A DNA stretch of 45,516 nucleotides from an uncultured Bacteroidota bacterium (GTDB lineage: Bacteria > Bacteroidota > Bacteroidia > Chitinophagales > Chitinophagaceae). The translations under genes were made by a program, and so were the position numbers. This document shows, piece after piece, positions 26,562 through 36,037 of the stretch. The stretch is taken from assembly GCA_903829015.1 (NCBI GenBank), contig CAIKOJ010000072.1, forward strand, positions 1-45,516. The letters run 5' to 3'. The notes under the pieces were generated by a model. It made no database searches. It was not told the DNA's origin and was given only the letters and a program-made list of their open reading frames with translations. Every line of letters begins with the position of its first letter. Position 1 is the first letter of the stretch.

Positions 26562-27719
26562 ATGTGGAATGACCTTGCAAATCTCTTGTTCCTTGCATAC
26601 GAACAATTCAGTTTACTTCCACTATTTATAGAGATTGCGCTCGTACTTATTTTCGTTGCAGTAATGGCTACGCTCATTGCCTATGGCTCTATTCTGTTCA
26701 GAAGATACAACAGCTCTGTTTACCAGAGAAGGTTAGCGCACCTTAGCCCCATTATCGAAGACCTCATCACAGAACAGGTATTGCTCAACGAAAATCTGGG
26801 AAAAGATATTCCGGTTGAAGAAATAGAATTTGATCAGCACGCACTATCAAATAAAGCCTTTAGGAAACCCGCTGTTCGCCAGATAATTATAGATACTCTT
26901 ATCCGCTATCGAAAAAATTTCCGAGGCGAAGTCGGCGAGTTGCTTCGTAAATTATACATCGATATGAATCTTGTTGAAGATTCATTCTCCAAGCTCAGAA
27001 CGTTTAAATGGGAAACCAAGATCAAGGCGCTCGTGGAACTAACCAACATGGATATACCGATATCCGACTCCATGTTGCTACCTCTTACTAACAGTCAGAA
27101 TCCATCACTCAGGGCCGCATCACGTAACGCCTACATTCAGTTAAGTAAAAACGAGCCTTTCAAATTTTTCGATATCGCCACCGAACCCATCCTCCCATGG
27201 GATCAGATGGAAATGTTCAAAATTATTACTACAACCAAAGACATCACGATCCCCAATTTTTCTCGCTGGGTAAGTTATTCTAATAATAAAAGTATTGTAT
27301 CTTTTTGCTTAAGGCTCATTGCACATTACGATCAGCGTACTGCAATTCCGTCGGTTATCGATCTGCTGCAAACTAAAGATCACCAGTTCAGAGCTCAGGC
27401 CATTAATTGCCTCGGACAATTGTCGGCAGAAATAGCTGAGGAAAAATTAGTGACTATTTATACCAGTCAGCCGCTCAATTGCCAGATCGAAATTCTGAAA
27501 GCCATTGGTAAGATCTCTTCCGGAAAACATTTAGAATTCCTGAAAAATGAATTCCTGTACTCAAGTAGTTTCGATATTCAGATGAATGCCGCAAGAGCTA
27601 TTATCCGCCATAATTCTCAGCAATCGCGCTACATTATTACAGATATTCTCGAAAATACTAATGAAGAAAACCAGACAATCGTCAAACATTGTCAAAATCC
27701 ATTAATAAAATATCAATAA
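26562..27719 (+). CDS. Membrane-anchored HEAT-repeat protein
   Basis: 385 residues. One strong membrane segment lies at about 22-45 (LFIEIALVLIFVAVMATLIA), preceded by a short N-terminus and followed by a long helical, soluble part that is most likely cytoplasmic. From about residue 150 to 380 paired helices recur in HEAT style (KIKALVELTNMD, NPSLRAASRNAYIQL, DHQFRAQAINCLGQLS, DIQMNAARAIIRHN). HEAT arrays bind other proteins, so this is probably an adaptor between the receiver just upstream and the GT2 synthase downstream. It has no catalytic motif. Genes of this type next to a GT2 synthase and a YaiO-type protein occur in other Bacteroidota, to my knowledge without a fixed name. Confidence 0.8.
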   Translation: MWNDLANLLFLAYEQFSLLPLFIEIALVLIFVAVMATLIAYGSILFRRYNSSVYQRRLAHLSPIIEDLITEQVLLNENLGKDIPVEEIEFDQHALSNKAFRKPAVRQIIIDTLIRYRKNFRGEVGELLRKLYIDMNLVEDSFSKLRTFKWETKIKALVELTNMDIPISDSMLLPLTNSQNPSLRAASRNAYIQLSKNEPFKFFDIATEPILPWDQMEMFKIITTTKDITIPNFSRWVSYSNNKSIVSFCLRLIAHYDQRTAIPSVIDLLQTKDHQFRAQAINCLGQLSAEIAEEKLVTIYTSQPLNCQIEILKAIGKISSGKHLEFLKNEFLYSSSFDIQMNAARAIIRHNSQQSRYIITDILENTNEENQTIVKHCQNPLIKYQ

Positions 27720-27812
27720 ACACGCTGACAACATTCTGAGTATTATACACTTAAAATATTAATTTGTTTTATATTCAGTTGCCGGCAAGTTCAGTTTTTT
27801 TGAAAAATAAAT

Positions 27813-27820
27813 TATTTTTG
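27813..27820 (+). promoter_or_regulatory. -7 promoter element before the GT2 synthase
   Basis: TATTTTTG fully matches TAnnTTTG and lies 61 bases before the synthase ATG, inside the 162-bp gap after the HEAT gene. No good -33 partner was seen. It would allow the synthase and export genes to be expressed apart from the receiver. Confidence 0.4.
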
Positions 27821-27881
27821 CCCGAATTATTAAAAAGTATTTCAAAACGGCGGTTAATGTTTACTTAACTGACTCAACACA

Positions 27882-29411
27882 ATGAAAGTCATTATAGATT
27901 TTTTTTCCAGAGGTACTTTTTGGGACGTTCTCGGAATATTTTTTCAATATGCTGTCTTCCTGTACGGAACGTCGCTCTTGATTGCCTATGGCATACTGGC
28001 CATACTTTCTTTGGCGTCCATCCGCCGGTATATGAAGAAAAATGCAAACGTTGATTACAATATCATCATCGAATCTCCGCTTGCACCTGGTATTTCCGTT
28101 ATTGCGCCAGCCTTCAATGAAGGTGTTACCATTATTTCAAACGTTCGTTCGCTGCTCACCTTCAACTACCCAAAATACGAGGTAATCCTTATTAATGACG
28201 GTAGTACCGATGATACACTGGAGAAACTGGTAAATGAATTTGAACTCGTTCAGGTCGATTTTGCTTACCGTGAAAAACTGCTGAGCAAACCTGTAAAAAG
28301 GATTTTCAAATCAACCAACCCTGCCTATGATAAGTTGGTGGTTATTGACAAGGTAAACGGTAAAAGTAAAGCCGATGCCTCTAACGCTGGTATTAACGTA
28401 GCTTCTTACGACTATTTCCTTTGTACCGACGTGGACTGTATCCTTGATAAAGATACGCTGATCAAGCTCATCAAGCCGTTCATGGATGAGGAAACCAGCA
28501 CCGTGAGAGAAATTAACGGCGACGTACAGATTCAGGAAGATTACAAAAGAGTTATCGCCACCGGAGCTACTCTGCGCATGGTAAACTCTTGCGAAGTAGA
28601 CGACGGTCTGATTCTCCGCGTTCGTCCTCCACGCCGAATTTTACCTCGTTTTCAGGAAATGGAGTATATCCGTGCCTTCGTTTTAGGTAAAATGGGATGG
28701 GATCGCATTAATTCTGTTCCTAACGTATCTGGTGGTTTGGGTATGTTCGATAAGGATATTGCCATTAAAGCAGGTGGCTACGACTCACTTTCCCTTGCCG
28801 AGGATATGGACCTTATTACGCGCATGGGTGCGTTCATGACAGATAACAATAAAAAATACTCTGTAAAATACGTACCTATTACCCTTTGCTGGACAGAAGG
28901 GCCTACTACCCTCAAGGTATTCGGCAGGCAAAGAGCCCGCTGGGGTCGTGGGTTGGCTCAGTTAATGAGTACGCACAGGAAAATATTATTTAATCCACGA
29001 TATGGCCGTATGGGGTTGATTGTGTTCCCATATCACTTTTTTTACGAATTGTTGGCCCCAATTATAGAGTTTTTAGGAATTCTTTTTTACATTTACTTAA
29101 TAATTACAAGGCAGATCAACTGGCCATACGCTATAATCTTGATCGTTTTTGTGTACACATACTCTGTAATGATCACAACCATTGCACTTTTGTGGGACCA
29201 AATAACTTTCAAATATTATAAAACATGGGGAGAAACAATCGGCTTATGCCTTATGGCATTTATCGAGCCGTTTCTTTATCACCCGCTGATCTGGTTCTTT
29301 GCGTTAAAAGGATATTTTAATTTCATCATCGGCAAGAAGCACGTGTGGGGCAATATGCAGCGCCAGGGCTTCAATGCACCAAAAAAGAGAAGTACCGTCA
29401 AAGCAGGCTGA
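27882..29411 (+). CDS. Processive membrane glycosyltransferase family 2 (polysaccharide synthase)
   Basis: 509 residues with the layout of BcsA/PgaC/HasA-like synthases: an N-terminal membrane segment (about 15-45), a large GT-A domain and C-terminal membrane segments (about 385-480). Motifs: APAFNEGVTI, INDGSTDDTLEKL (about 104), CTDVDC (about 181), SLAEDMDLITR (about 305) and RQRARWGRG (the QxxRW signature, about 348). Such enzymes polymerise a sugar from a UDP donor and push the chain through the inner membrane. No PilZ domain is present, so c-di-GMP control of the BcsA kind is unlikely. It lies between the HEAT protein and a TPR-barrel protein, an arrangement like PgaC with PgaA. The polymer is unknown. 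Confidence 0.88.
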   Translation: MKVIIDFFSRGTFWDVLGIFFQYAVFLYGTSLLIAYGILAILSLASIRRYMKKNANVDYNIIIESPLAPGISVIAPAFNEGVTIISNVRSLLTFNYPKYEVILINDGSTDDTLEKLVNEFELVQVDFAYREKLLSKPVKRIFKSTNPAYDKLVVIDKVNGKSKADASNAGINVASYDYFLCTDVDCILDKDTLIKLIKPFMDEETSTVREINGDVQIQEDYKRVIATGATLRMVNSCEVDDGLILRVRPPRRILPRFQEMEYIRAFVLGKMGWDRINSVPNVSGGLGMFDKDIAIKAGGYDSLSLAEDMDLITRMGAFMTDNNKKYSVKYVPITLCWTEGPTTLKVFGRQRARWGRGLAQLMSTHRKILFNPRYGRMGLIVFPYHFFYELLAPIIEFLGILFYIYLIITRQINWPYAIILIVFVYTYSVMITTIALLWDQITFKYYKTWGETIGLCLMAFIEPFLYHPLIWFFALKGYFNFIIGKKHVWGNMQRQGFNAPKKRSTVKAG

Positions 29412-29465
29412 CAACTTGAACAACAACTAACCAACTAACTAACATAACCATTAAATACAACTCAA

Positions 29466-32438
29466 ATGACATCAACTGTAAAATCAGTACTTATTGTGCT
29501 GCTTGTCCTGCTTTGCGGGAAAGCAAGTGCACAGTGGCTGAAAAAAACGGAGTCTTCAGATGATTTATATAAAGAAGCTAAAAAGGAAATTGAGGCAAAG
29601 CACTATCAGCGCGCCGTTAGTTTACTAGATCAGGCTGTAGACATCTCCCCCCGAAATCTCGATATTCACTTAATGCTGGGTCGCGCTTTTGCACTCGCCG
29701 GTAAAACCGACAGTGCACGCCTGGAACTGAATTACGTGATTCAGAAAAATCCTAAATACAAGGATGCCTACATATACCTCGTAAATACCGAGACTGTTGC
29801 GTGTAACTACCTGCAGGCGCTCGAGTATGCCGATATGGGCTTAAAACAGTTCCCTAACGACAGGGATCTGCTGCTGAAAAAACTGGATATCTACAGTAAA
29901 GAGGGAGATTGGATCGAAAGCACCAAATTGGCCGACTATCTGTTCGAGCGTTATTCCACCGATTCTTACATCCGTAGCATCTACCTCGATTATAAACTTA
30001 CGCTGGCACGCCAGTATTCCCACAGGGGCTATATCGAGATTTCTAAAAGGTCTTACGAATCAGTACTCGAACAAGATCCGTTGAATAAAGAAGCATTACA
30101 GGCAGTTTTCTCGCTCGATGTTCGTTCTGGTAACTACGAAAGCTCTCTTGCTTATACTAACAGGGCTTTGCAGTCTACCCCCAACTCTTATGAGTTCCTG
30201 ATGAAAAAGATCAGTATCCTCGAAGCAATGGCTCGCTACGTTGATGCGATTGTTGTTGTAGAAAAACTGATGAAACTCTATCCCTCTAATTCCGAAGTGC
30301 AGAAACTGAACGTTTATCTGCGCATGGAAGCCGGAAGGTATTATATGAAAACAGACCCTTACCTGCAGTTCCAGGCAGTGCTTGAAAAAGAACCGGCTAA
30401 CAGGGAAGCGTTAAATTATGTGATCAACATCGCCAACAGCCGTGGATTGCTTACAGAAGCACTCGGCTGGGCAAACAATGCATTAAAGCATTACCCCAAC
30501 GATCGTGATCTGCTCACTAAGAAAATGTCAGTTCTGGAGAACCTGAAAAGATATGATGCAGCATCTGTGATTGCAGAAAGGCTGTACAAAAACAATCCTT
30601 CTCCGGCCAACAAAGCTAACTTCCTGGAGCTGAGAACCCTGAGTGCAAAACAATTTATTGCAGATCAGGACTACGACAGCGCTGTTATCGCTTTGAATTC
30701 AGTACTGTTCTACGATCATAAAAATAAAGGCGCTATCAACTACCTGATCAACGCCTATACACAGCAGAAACGTTACGACGATGTACTGCACGTAATTGAC
30801 GAAGCACTTACCTACTACCCTGGTGACGATCAGTACCTGTACAGAAAAGCATCTACTCTGGAAGCTTATCAGCATTATTCCGAGGCAGCCCTTATCTCAA
30901 AACAACTCCTGACCAAATACCCCGACAGCAGAAAATACCTGGTAGCATTTGTGGAGCAATCTCTGCAGGCAAGCCGCCAGTCAATGCAATACGATGACTA
31001 TTATGGTACTCTGACCATTTTGCAGGAAGTACTCGAAAGAGACCCGAAAAATGCAGATGCCCTTAATTACATCATAAACATAGAAGCAGCTAACAAAAAT
31101 TTCGATTCAGCCGTTTACTATTCAGATCAGGCTCTGCAATATTATCCCGACAACAAAGATTTCCAGTTAAAGAAATCTTCAGTATTGGCAGACGCACAGA
31201 GATACGACGAAGCAACAGCTATCTCAGGTAACCTCTACGCGAACTACCCATACAACATGAAGTACCGCAACGCTTATGTCGATCAGCTTTGTGGCTATGG
31301 TAAGCAATACCTGACTTCAAATAAAAAAGACGACGCGTTAATTCAGTTCAAAAAAGCACTCGAAGTAGCGCCTAAGGATACGCTCCCTCTTTTTTACACC
31401 ATCAATCTGCTGATGGATATGACAAAGTACGACGAAGCCCTGACCCTCATAGGCAGAGGTCGCCAGTTGTACCCTAACAATCCATACTTCCTGCTCAAGA
31501 AAGCTCAGATATTTGAAAATCAGGGCGACTACAATGAAGCCTGGAAATCGGCCGATTCTTTGCTGAAGATCACGCCAAACGATGCTACTGTTCTTGACTA
31601 CACAGAATATCTCTACAGCAGAAGGCTGAAGAATGAGTTCGGTTTCTTCTACCTGCACACTAAGATCATCGATACTAATGCCTCTCATGTCAACCACATT
31701 GGTACTGTACAATACACCCGCTACTTCAAAAACGGATCATTGGCAGCAAGGGTTCAATATGCAGGTCGCTTAACCGGCACCGGCTATCAGTTCGATCTGG
31801 AGGGTAGTTATACCATCGCTAAATTGGTAGGTATTAACCTCGCAGGTTCTTATGCGCCTCACAAAAATTTTGGATCAAGCAAAGGCATCTCCGATATCGG
31901 CATTTTCCCACTGTTCAGGTTGTCAGGCACACTATCGTTTTACTTTAAGAAGGGATGGGCTGTTGACCTGGGCGGTCGTTACCTCAAAGCAGAAAATTTC
32001 GATACTACTTCGGGAGAATTTGCTTCAGGCATGCTGGGCATTTCTAAAGAACACAAAGAAATGTACATGGGTTTGCGTGCATACTATACCCATTTTACAA
32101 ATACATTCTCAAATACTACTAAAGACTTCGTTTCCGCTACGCTCACTTCACGTTTCTACATGAACAAGCATACCGATTATGCTTCCGTGATACTGGGTTA
32201 CGGTACAGGTCCCGATGACTTTAGCCGTATCTACAATCTCACCAATAACATTAACTATACTACCGTTAGTGCAGGGGCAGGTTACATGAAGCAGTTCCAC
32301 TATCGCACTTCTCTTGGTCTATTCGGAACATGGTACAACCAAAAGATAGGAGAGAGAATTGACGGAACAACAGGTGCATACAATGGACAATTCGTTAACC
32401 AATTCGACATTTTCGTAACACTGTTGCGCAAATTCTAA
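29466..32438 (+). CDS. TPR-rich periplasmic/outer-membrane protein with C-terminal YaiO-type barrel
   Basis: 990 residues. A signal peptide (about 1-22, ending KASAQ) leads into TPR repeats up to about residue 715, followed by a YaiO-family beta-barrel domain (about 720-990) that ends in aromatic FDIFVTLLRKF, as outer-membrane proteins do. The TPR part has a higher order: the block (L)L.KK...LE recurs at DNA positions about 29870, 30199, 30510, 30837, 31167 and 31491, so six units of about 108 residues, each roughly three TPRs. The layout parallels PgaA and AlgK/AlgE, in which a TPR scaffold guides a polysaccharide to an outer-membrane pore. It follows the synthase by 54 bp and closes the module with a strong terminator. 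Confidence 0.85.
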   Translation: MTSTVKSVLIVLLVLLCGKASAQWLKKTESSDDLYKEAKKEIEAKHYQRAVSLLDQAVDISPRNLDIHLMLGRAFALAGKTDSARLELNYVIQKNPKYKDAYIYLVNTETVACNYLQALEYADMGLKQFPNDRDLLLKKLDIYSKEGDWIESTKLADYLFERYSTDSYIRSIYLDYKLTLARQYSHRGYIEISKRSYESVLEQDPLNKEALQAVFSLDVRSGNYESSLAYTNRALQSTPNSYEFLMKKISILEAMARYVDAIVVVEKLMKLYPSNSEVQKLNVYLRMEAGRYYMKTDPYLQFQAVLEKEPANREALNYVINIANSRGLLTEALGWANNALKHYPNDRDLLTKKMSVLENLKRYDAASVIAERLYKNNPSPANKANFLELRTLSAKQFIADQDYDSAVIALNSVLFYDHKNKGAINYLINAYTQQKRYDDVLHVIDEALTYYPGDDQYLYRKASTLEAYQHYSEAALISKQLLTKYPDSRKYLVAFVEQSLQASRQSMQYDDYYGTLTILQEVLERDPKNADALNYIINIEAANKNFDSAVYYSDQALQYYPDNKDFQLKKSSVLADAQRYDEATAISGNLYANYPYNMKYRNAYVDQLCGYGKQYLTSNKKDDALIQFKKALEVAPKDTLPLFYTINLLMDMTKYDEALTLIGRGRQLYPNNPYFLLKKAQIFENQGDYNEAWKSADSLLKITPNDATVLDYTEYLYSRRLKNEFGFFYLHTKIIDTNASHVNHIGTVQYTRYFKNGSLAARVQYAGRLTGTGYQFDLEGSYTIAKLVGINLAGSYAPHKNFGSSKGISDIGIFPLFRLSGTLSFYFKKGWAVDLGGRYLKAENFDTTSGEFASGMLGISKEHKEMYMGLRAYYTHFTNTFSNTTKDFVSATLTSRFYMNKHTDYASVILGYGTGPDDFSRIYNLTNNINYTTVSAGAGYMKQFHYRTSLGLFGTWYNQKIGERIDGTTGAYNGQFVNQFDIFVTLLRKF

Positions 32439-32460
32439 TCGCACAATCCAATCATAATCT

Positions 32461-32496
32461 GCGAACGCCCCCAATTCCGGGGGCGTTCGCTTTTTT
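32461..32496 (+). terminator. Strong terminator closing the second polysaccharide module
   Basis: A perfect 12-bp GC-rich stem (32461-32472 with 32479-32490, loop AATTCC) is followed by six T residues. Confidence 0.92.
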
Positions 32497-32498
32497 AA

Positions 32499-32506
32499 TA
32501 CCTTTG
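32499..32506 (+). promoter_or_regulatory. -7 promoter element for the DUF4838 gene
   Basis: TACCTTTG fully matches TAnnTTTG, directly after the preceding terminator and 25 bases before the ATG at 32532. No convincing -33 element; the upstream DNA is the terminator stem. Confidence 0.5.
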
Positions 32507-32531
32507 CATATATTCTAAAGCAGGCCTATTT

Positions 32532-34793
32532 ATGAACAAGCAGTTGCTGTATGTTTTGTTACTAACAATCATCTCCCTCAACGCCTGCAGCGGAAACGCA
32601 CAGGAACTTGTTCTGGCAGACAACGGATCTTCTGAATATGTCATCGTTACACCTCCTGCCCCCTCAAAACTGGAGGCCAAAGCCGCCCTGCTACTGCAGC
32701 ATTTTATCAAAGAAGTATCGGGCACAGAAATCCCTATTCTCGATGAAAAAGCCAAACGCGGCAAAGCCAATGCAATTTTTATTGGCAATACTTACAAAGC
32801 AGAAAAAACCCTGGTCAAAAAAAGAAAACCCGAAAGCTATTTCATTTTCGCTGATGGCAAAGACCTCGTCCTCTGCGCAGGCAACGGCCACGGTATCATT
32901 TACGGCGTTTATTTTTTTGTAGAGAAATACCTGCATTGCAAAAAACTAAGCAACGAACCTCCGCTCATACCCACTGCTCGCCGCATCAGTATTCCCGGCA
33001 GTATCGATGAAGAACATGTGCCACCCTTCATTTACCGCGAAGCTTACTACCCTGCCGCACATGATGCCGAATACCTTGAATGGCACCAGCTGCAGCAGCT
33101 CGATGACCTTTGGGGTCTTTGGGGTCATTCGTTCAACAAGCTCGTACCGGCCCAAACCTGGTTCAAATCCAACCCTGAATATTATGCGCTCGTAAAAGGC
33201 AAAAGACAACCCTCTCAGCTCTGCTTGTCCAATGAGTCCGTTTTTAAAATAGTTACAGCCGACCTGAAACAAAGAATGGCAAAGAGTCCCGATGCCATCT
33301 ATTGGTCCATCAGCCCCAATGATGACAACGGCTATTGCGAATGCGATGCATGCAAGGCTGTTGACCGCGAGCAAGGCAGCCCTTCAGGCTCACTCATCAA
33401 ATTCGTCAACCGTATAGCCAATACTTTCCCCGACAAGCAGTTCACCACGCTGGCTTACGGATACACCCACAAAGCTCCGAAATCGCTGAAACCCGCCGCC
33501 AATGTTTTCGTATTCCTCAGCGATATCGATGCATTCCGCGATAAACCACTGGCCGAAGAAGGCTCAGCCGCATCCTTCCGCACAGATCTAAAAACATGGG
33601 GAGATCTCACCGGCAACATCTTCATTTGGGATTATGTCACTCAGTTTACAAACTACCTCGCACCTTTCCCAAACTTCAGCACACTGCAACCCAACATGCA
33701 ATACTTCAAAGAGCATGGTGTAAAAGGCATATTCACACAAGGCAGCGGCGACACCTACGGCGAATGGGCTGAGCTACGCAGCTACCTCATCGCTAAACTG
33801 TATCAGGATGATAAAGCAGATGTAAAAAAACTCACCTCCGAATTCATCCGCGATTACTACGGCAAAGCCGCCCCGTTCGTGCAACAATACTTCGACCTTG
33901 TTCAGAATAAACTACTCGCTTCAAAACGCAAACTCGATATATACGGCAACCCCATTAATGAATGGAGATCATACCTCACATCCGAACTCCTCGAGCAGTA
34001 CAGCAACCTCTTCGATAAAGCCGAAGGTGCAGTGGAAGGAAACCCGGTAATAGCAGCCCGTGTAATGCGTGCAAGGCTTCCCATTGAGTACACAGTATTT
34101 CAACAGGCTCGGTTTTATGGTATAGAAAAACACGGCATTTTTGTAAAAGACAATGCTGGCAAGTGGTCGGTAAAACCAAAAATGCTGGATAAGATCACCC
34201 GGTTCGTCGCCAATTGTAAGAAAGCAGGTGTTACCGAATTATCAGAAGCCGGGCCAGCCCGTACTCCCGATGAATACCTTGCCGAATGGAATACCATCTT
34301 TAAAAAAGGAGTAACCCCTACTCTGGCACTCGACGCCAAAGTAACCCTGCAAAATCCTTTCGCCGAAGACTACCCTGCCAAGGGCAACCACACCCTGATC
34401 GATGGCAACCCCGGCTACCTCGACTTCAGTTATAATTGGCTGTGTTTCTATGCCGTGCCGATGGTCGCAACAATTGACCTCGGTAAAGCCACAAAAATAT
34501 CCCGCATCCAGATGCATTTCCTCGATGACCCCAGACATTGGATATTCCTGCCTGAGAACATCACTATCGAATTATCATCAGATGGCACCAGCTACCACTC
34601 TGCTGCCGACTTCAAATCATCCTCTTTATCCGAACATTATGAAGCCGCTGTAAAAGATTTCACAACAAAACCACTGTCTGGTTCAGCACGTTACATTAAG
34701 GTCACAGCAAACAATCTGAAGTCACTGCCCGAATGGAGATTCCGCGACGGCAAAAAACCAATGATCGCCTGCGACGAAATTTATGTGCAATAG
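32532..34793 (+). CDS. DUF4838 lipoprotein, putative glycan-active protein with discoidin-like C-terminus
   Basis: 753 residues. A lipoprotein signal peptide ends at SLNACSG (Cys19). Residues about 25-150 resemble the N-terminal domain of GH67/GH20-type enzymes (KLEAKAALLLQHFIKEVSG, AIFIGNT, GNGHGIIYGVYFFVEKYL). Residues about 190-460 form the DUF4838 barrel-like region (WHQLQQLDDLWGLWGHSF, SISPNDDNGYCECDAC, GSLIKFVNRIA, TLAYGYTHKAP, FIWDYVTQFTNYLAPFPN). The last 140 or so residues (KVTLQNPF ... TIDLGKATKISRIQMHF ... ARYIKVTANN) look like an F5/8 type C carbohydrate-binding fold. It is probably a surface or periplasmic hydrolase on an unknown glycan; catalysis is unproven in the family. Confidence 0.8.
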   Translation: MNKQLLYVLLLTIISLNACSGNAQELVLADNGSSEYVIVTPPAPSKLEAKAALLLQHFIKEVSGTEIPILDEKAKRGKANAIFIGNTYKAEKTLVKKRKPESYFIFADGKDLVLCAGNGHGIIYGVYFFVEKYLHCKKLSNEPPLIPTARRISIPGSIDEEHVPPFIYREAYYPAAHDAEYLEWHQLQQLDDLWGLWGHSFNKLVPAQTWFKSNPEYYALVKGKRQPSQLCLSNESVFKIVTADLKQRMAKSPDAIYWSISPNDDNGYCECDACKAVDREQGSPSGSLIKFVNRIANTFPDKQFTTLAYGYTHKAPKSLKPAANVFVFLSDIDAFRDKPLAEEGSAASFRTDLKTWGDLTGNIFIWDYVTQFTNYLAPFPNFSTLQPNMQYFKEHGVKGIFTQGSGDTYGEWAELRSYLIAKLYQDDKADVKKLTSEFIRDYYGKAAPFVQQYFDLVQNKLLASKRKLDIYGNPINEWRSYLTSELLEQYSNLFDKAEGAVEGNPVIAARVMRARLPIEYTVFQQARFYGIEKHGIFVKDNAGKWSVKPKMLDKITRFVANCKKAGVTELSEAGPARTPDEYLAEWNTIFKKGVTPTLALDAKVTLQNPFAEDYPAKGNHTLIDGNPGYLDFSYNWLCFYAVPMVATIDLGKATKISRIQMHFLDDPRHWIFLPENITIELSSDGTSYHSAADFKSSSLSEHYEAAVKDFTTKPLSGSARYIKVTANNLKSLPEWRFRDGKKPMIACDEIYVQ

Positions 34794-34851
34794 TTAACCC
34801 TTACTATTCATCAAATCGCAAAAAAGAATTTCACAATCTCATACCTTTTTT

Positions 34852-35256
34852 ATGCCGAAGAAAGTACTCGAAACCATGCTCGCCAAAGACAATTTCACCA
34901 AATGGCTGGGCATTGTTGTAGATGAATACAAAGAAGGGTACTGCAAACTGCACTACACAATAAGAGAAGAAATGCTCAACGGGCATAGCATCGTACACGG
35001 CGGCATTGTATTTTCCGGAGCCGACAGCGCATTCGCTTTCGCTTGCAACTCCCACGGCAGGGTCAGCGTAGCGCTCGATGTTCACATCAGTTTCATAGAT
35101 GCCGCTCTTCCGGGCGACGTACTCACTGTAGAGGCCAAAGAAGTGCACACAGGCCACAAGATCAGTTTTTATGATGTCACCACAAAAAACCAAAACGGCA
35201 AAATAGTGGCCATGTTCAAAGGCACAGCCTACCGCACCAGCAAAAGTGTCTGTTAA
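34852..35256 (+). CDS. PaaI-family hotdog thioesterase
   Basis: 134 residues with the hotdog-fold pattern of PaaI-type acyl-CoA thioesterases: N-terminal helix KVLETMLAKDNFTKWLGI, then MLNGHSIVHGGIVFSGADSAFAFACN, where HGG and the downstream acidic Asp belong to the active site, then SVALDVHISFIDAALPGD and the final FKGTAYRTSK strand. These enzymes hydrolyse aryl- or acyl-CoA thioesters as tetramers in the cytoplasm. The substrate is unknown, and no phenylacetate pathway gene is nearby. It is 58 bp after the DUF4838 gene, possibly cotranscribed, although the functions seem unrelated. Confidence 0.85.
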   Translation: MPKKVLETMLAKDNFTKWLGIVVDEYKEGYCKLHYTIREEMLNGHSIVHGGIVFSGADSAFAFACNSHGRVSVALDVHISFIDAALPGDVLTVEAKEVHTGHKISFYDVTTKNQNGKIVAMFKGTAYRTSKSVC

Positions 35257-35370
35257 CTTTGTTTCCTGCCTCACTACCTGCTGCCATTGCCGGAAGTAAG
35301 AACCATTCCATAGTAGCATATCCCGGTGTAACACCATCTGGACATCGAAAGCACATCAAACACATATTAG

Positions 35371-35390
35371 CCACGACTTTTAAGTCGTGG
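35371..35390. repeat. Short perfect palindrome (REP-like hairpin)
   Basis: CCACGACTT (35371-35379) pairs with AAGTCGTGG (35382-35390), loop TT, in the 287-bp spacer after the thioesterase gene. No U-run follows, so it is not a normal terminator. A second small palindrome, TGGCTTTAGCCA, lies 20 bases on. Such hairpins resemble dispersed Bacteroidota intergenic repeats. The rest of the spacer shows nothing. Confidence 0.5.
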
Positions 35391-35543
35391 GGACGCACTG
35401 ATTAAGATTGGCTTTAGCCAAAATGCAGGTTAGTGTGCATTAAATACTTCCGGGATTTTTTGCAGTTTCCCAACCGGTTAACCACGTTGCTACGTCTTTA
35501 GTGTAAATAACGTTTCAAACATTTTTAAACCAAAAACCACCAT

Positions 35544-35990
35544 ATGACCAAATACCTGAAATTCACTGCATTTGCATGCACCGTTTTATTGGCATATTCT
35601 GCCTGCACACGTCCATCAAGTAGTGCCAGAACCACCTCTGGGCACTACATCAATGCAACGATAACCGGCGGCCGCTCCTTTTCTGTTACAGACCCCGACA
35701 TCCATGTTTCCGGCACTGTTGGTGGCAATGTAAAAATTGATGGATTTGATTATCGCTATTCAGAACTAGAGTTCGGTTTTGTAACCTATCCTGCCACGAC
35801 CGGCACGTATCCGTTGAACGGAACTAGCTACTTGGGTTCTTATAACGACACGGCTGAAACAGTTCCACTTTTATGCGTCCACGGTACACTCACATTAACG
35901 GCCGTTTCGCCCGATGTGATTGGCACCTTCACCTTTACCCGCTCCGATTCCTCAGTGGTTACAGGCTCTTTGAATGTCCCTGCACCCTAA
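35544..35990 (+). CDS. Small putative lipoprotein, unknown
   Basis: 148 residues with a signal peptide and lipobox (LLAYSACTRPS, Cys21). The mature part is Gly/Thr/Ser-rich and strand-rich (GHYINATITGG, GTVGGNVKIDGFDY, YPATTGTYPLNG, CVHGTLTLTAVSPDVIGTFTFT), like a small beta-sandwich. Similar short lipoproteins are common in Bacteroidota and are usually left unnamed; I cannot assign a family with confidence. It is monocistronic, with its own terminator just downstream. Confidence 0.7.
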   Translation: MTKYLKFTAFACTVLLAYSACTRPSSSARTTSGHYINATITGGRSFSVTDPDIHVSGTVGGNVKIDGFDYRYSELEFGFVTYPATTGTYPLNGTSYLGSYNDTAETVPLLCVHGTLTLTAVSPDVIGTFTFTRSDSSVVTGSLNVPAP

Positions 35991-36011
35991 TTACACCATA
36001 TTCTAATATGT

Positions 36012-36037
36012 AAAACAGGCGCAGTGCCTGTTTTTTT
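36012..36037 (+). terminator. Terminator after the small lipoprotein gene
   Basis: AAAACAGGC (36012-36020) pairs perfectly with GCCTGTTTT (36026-36034), loop GCAGT, in a T-run that continues to 36037. Confidence 0.88.

Noticed and set aside
35371-35390. Palindrome after the thioesterase gene as a terminator
   Set aside because: The stem is followed by GGACGC with no T-run, and it lies 115 bases past the stop codon; a dispersed hairpin repeat is a better description.
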